DNA of 14,282 nucleotides from Coprococcus sp. Lineage in GTDB: Bacteria; Bacillota; Clostridia; Lachnospirales; Lachnospiraceae. Shown here in pieces: positions 13,892 to 14,282 of the stretch. Location: contig JAEDHX010000054.1 in assembly GCA_016296785.1 (NCBI GenBank), positions 1 to 14,282 of the forward strand, given 5' to 3'. The stretch's first letter is position 1. Each line of letters starts with the position of its first letter. A program made the position numbers and the translations under genes. The notes beneath the pieces are model-generated. The model was not told where the DNA came from. It saw only the letters and a list, made by a program, of their open reading frames with translations, and made no database searches.

Positions 13892-14282
13892 TTAGTGGTA
13901 TGACATTGGTGGTCCTGGTATATAGTATGCCATTGATATGGATACCTCTACTTTGTCATAGTATAATCTATCATCCATATTTCCTATCGAGTTTACATAT
14001 TTTGTGAGTTTCTGCTCTGTTTCTTCTATTTTATTAACAGTCCATCCGCTTGTTCGTCTGTATACCTTGCCCGTACTTGTATCTATATACTTGATGTTAA
14101 ACACAATATCAGTCATTTGTTTTCCACCTTCTTTTGTTAGTATATACTTGAATTTGGCTGAACTAACATGAGAATCTTCTATATTATTCTCTGGATCTGT
14201 CGGTATTGGTTTTGTTATACTTACTTTATCAATAACCGACTCTGCATCAGGATACTTCTTAAGTCCTTTCTCAACCTTGATG
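13892..14282 (-). CDS. 3' part of an unrecognised CDS (partial at window edge)
   Basis: The frame is open from the stop TAA at 13894-13892 to the right window edge, about 129 complete codons. A first methionine in view is at 14116, preceded by AGGTGG seven bases upstream, which would give a 74-residue protein. However, the 55 codons before it are also stop-free and read as normal protein (IKVEKGLKKYPDAESVIDKV and onward), so a longer protein entering from outside the window is preferred. The visible part is hydrophilic, with a Tyr-rich region and the C-terminus SMAYYIPGPPMSYH. No signal peptide, membrane segment or known motif is seen. It lies 22 bases upstream of the micro-ORF with no terminator, so it may share a transcript with the secreted-protein gene. 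Confidence 0.6.
   Translation of the reverse strand, partial: IKVEKGLKKYPDAESVIDKVSITKPIPTDPENNIEDSHVSSAKFKYILTKEGGKQMTDIVFNIKYIDTSTGKVYRRTSGWTVNKIEETEQKLTKYVNSIGNMDDRLYYDKVEVSISMAYYIPGPPMSYH

Overview
The window looks like a low-GC Firmicutes chromosome, most likely a Clostridia/Lachnospiraceae-type gut anaerobe. This is inferred from AT-rich sequence, strong AGGAGG-type ribosome binding sites, a tRNA-Ser without encoded CCA, a MetH lacking the reactivation domain, and an L,D-transpeptidase and Ig-like surface protein of the kind common in that group. Every gene I can support is on the minus strand, so transcription runs from high to low coordinates. No transposase, integrase, CRISPR array or rRNA is visible.

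Layout from right to left. (1) 14282-11918: the 3' part of an unrecognised CDS cut by the window edge, a possible 17-codon micro-ORF, and a 622-residue secreted protein with an internally duplicated N-terminal unit, Cys pairs, Ig-like segments and a Lys-rich Fn3-like C-terminus. (2) 11790-9942: a membrane-anchored L,D-transpeptidase with an acidic tandem-repeat cytoplasmic tail, then tRNA-Ser(CGA) and a strong terminator. (3) 9868-6150: a compact operon of purine nucleoside phosphorylase, RNase HI and cobalamin-dependent methionine synthase. (4) 6115-4408: a consensus sigma-70-type promoter driving ilvN and ilvC (branched-chain amino acid synthesis), closed by a terminator. (5) 4369-1125: a three-gene operon of OmpR-type response regulator, sensor histidine kinase and an exported membrane-anchored protein of unknown function, closed by a terminator. 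(6) 1123-133: a VanY-type D,D-carboxypeptidase preceded by an array of 11-bp repeats. (7) 48-1: the first 16 codons of another gene.

The most interesting observation is regulatory. Four tandem 11-bp repeats (each starting ATGCA on the minus strand) lie just upstream of the VanY-like carboxypeptidase gene. Two tandem 11-bp copies of nearly the same motif lie in the leader of the response-regulator gene. Tandem 11-bp direct repeats are how PhoB/OmpR-family regulators typically bind DNA. The inference is that the two-component system controls itself and the neighbouring carboxypeptidase, forming a small cell-wall-response module with an uncharacterised third component. The remaining genes look like ordinary housekeeping metabolism. 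I do not see a clearly new defence or mobile system.
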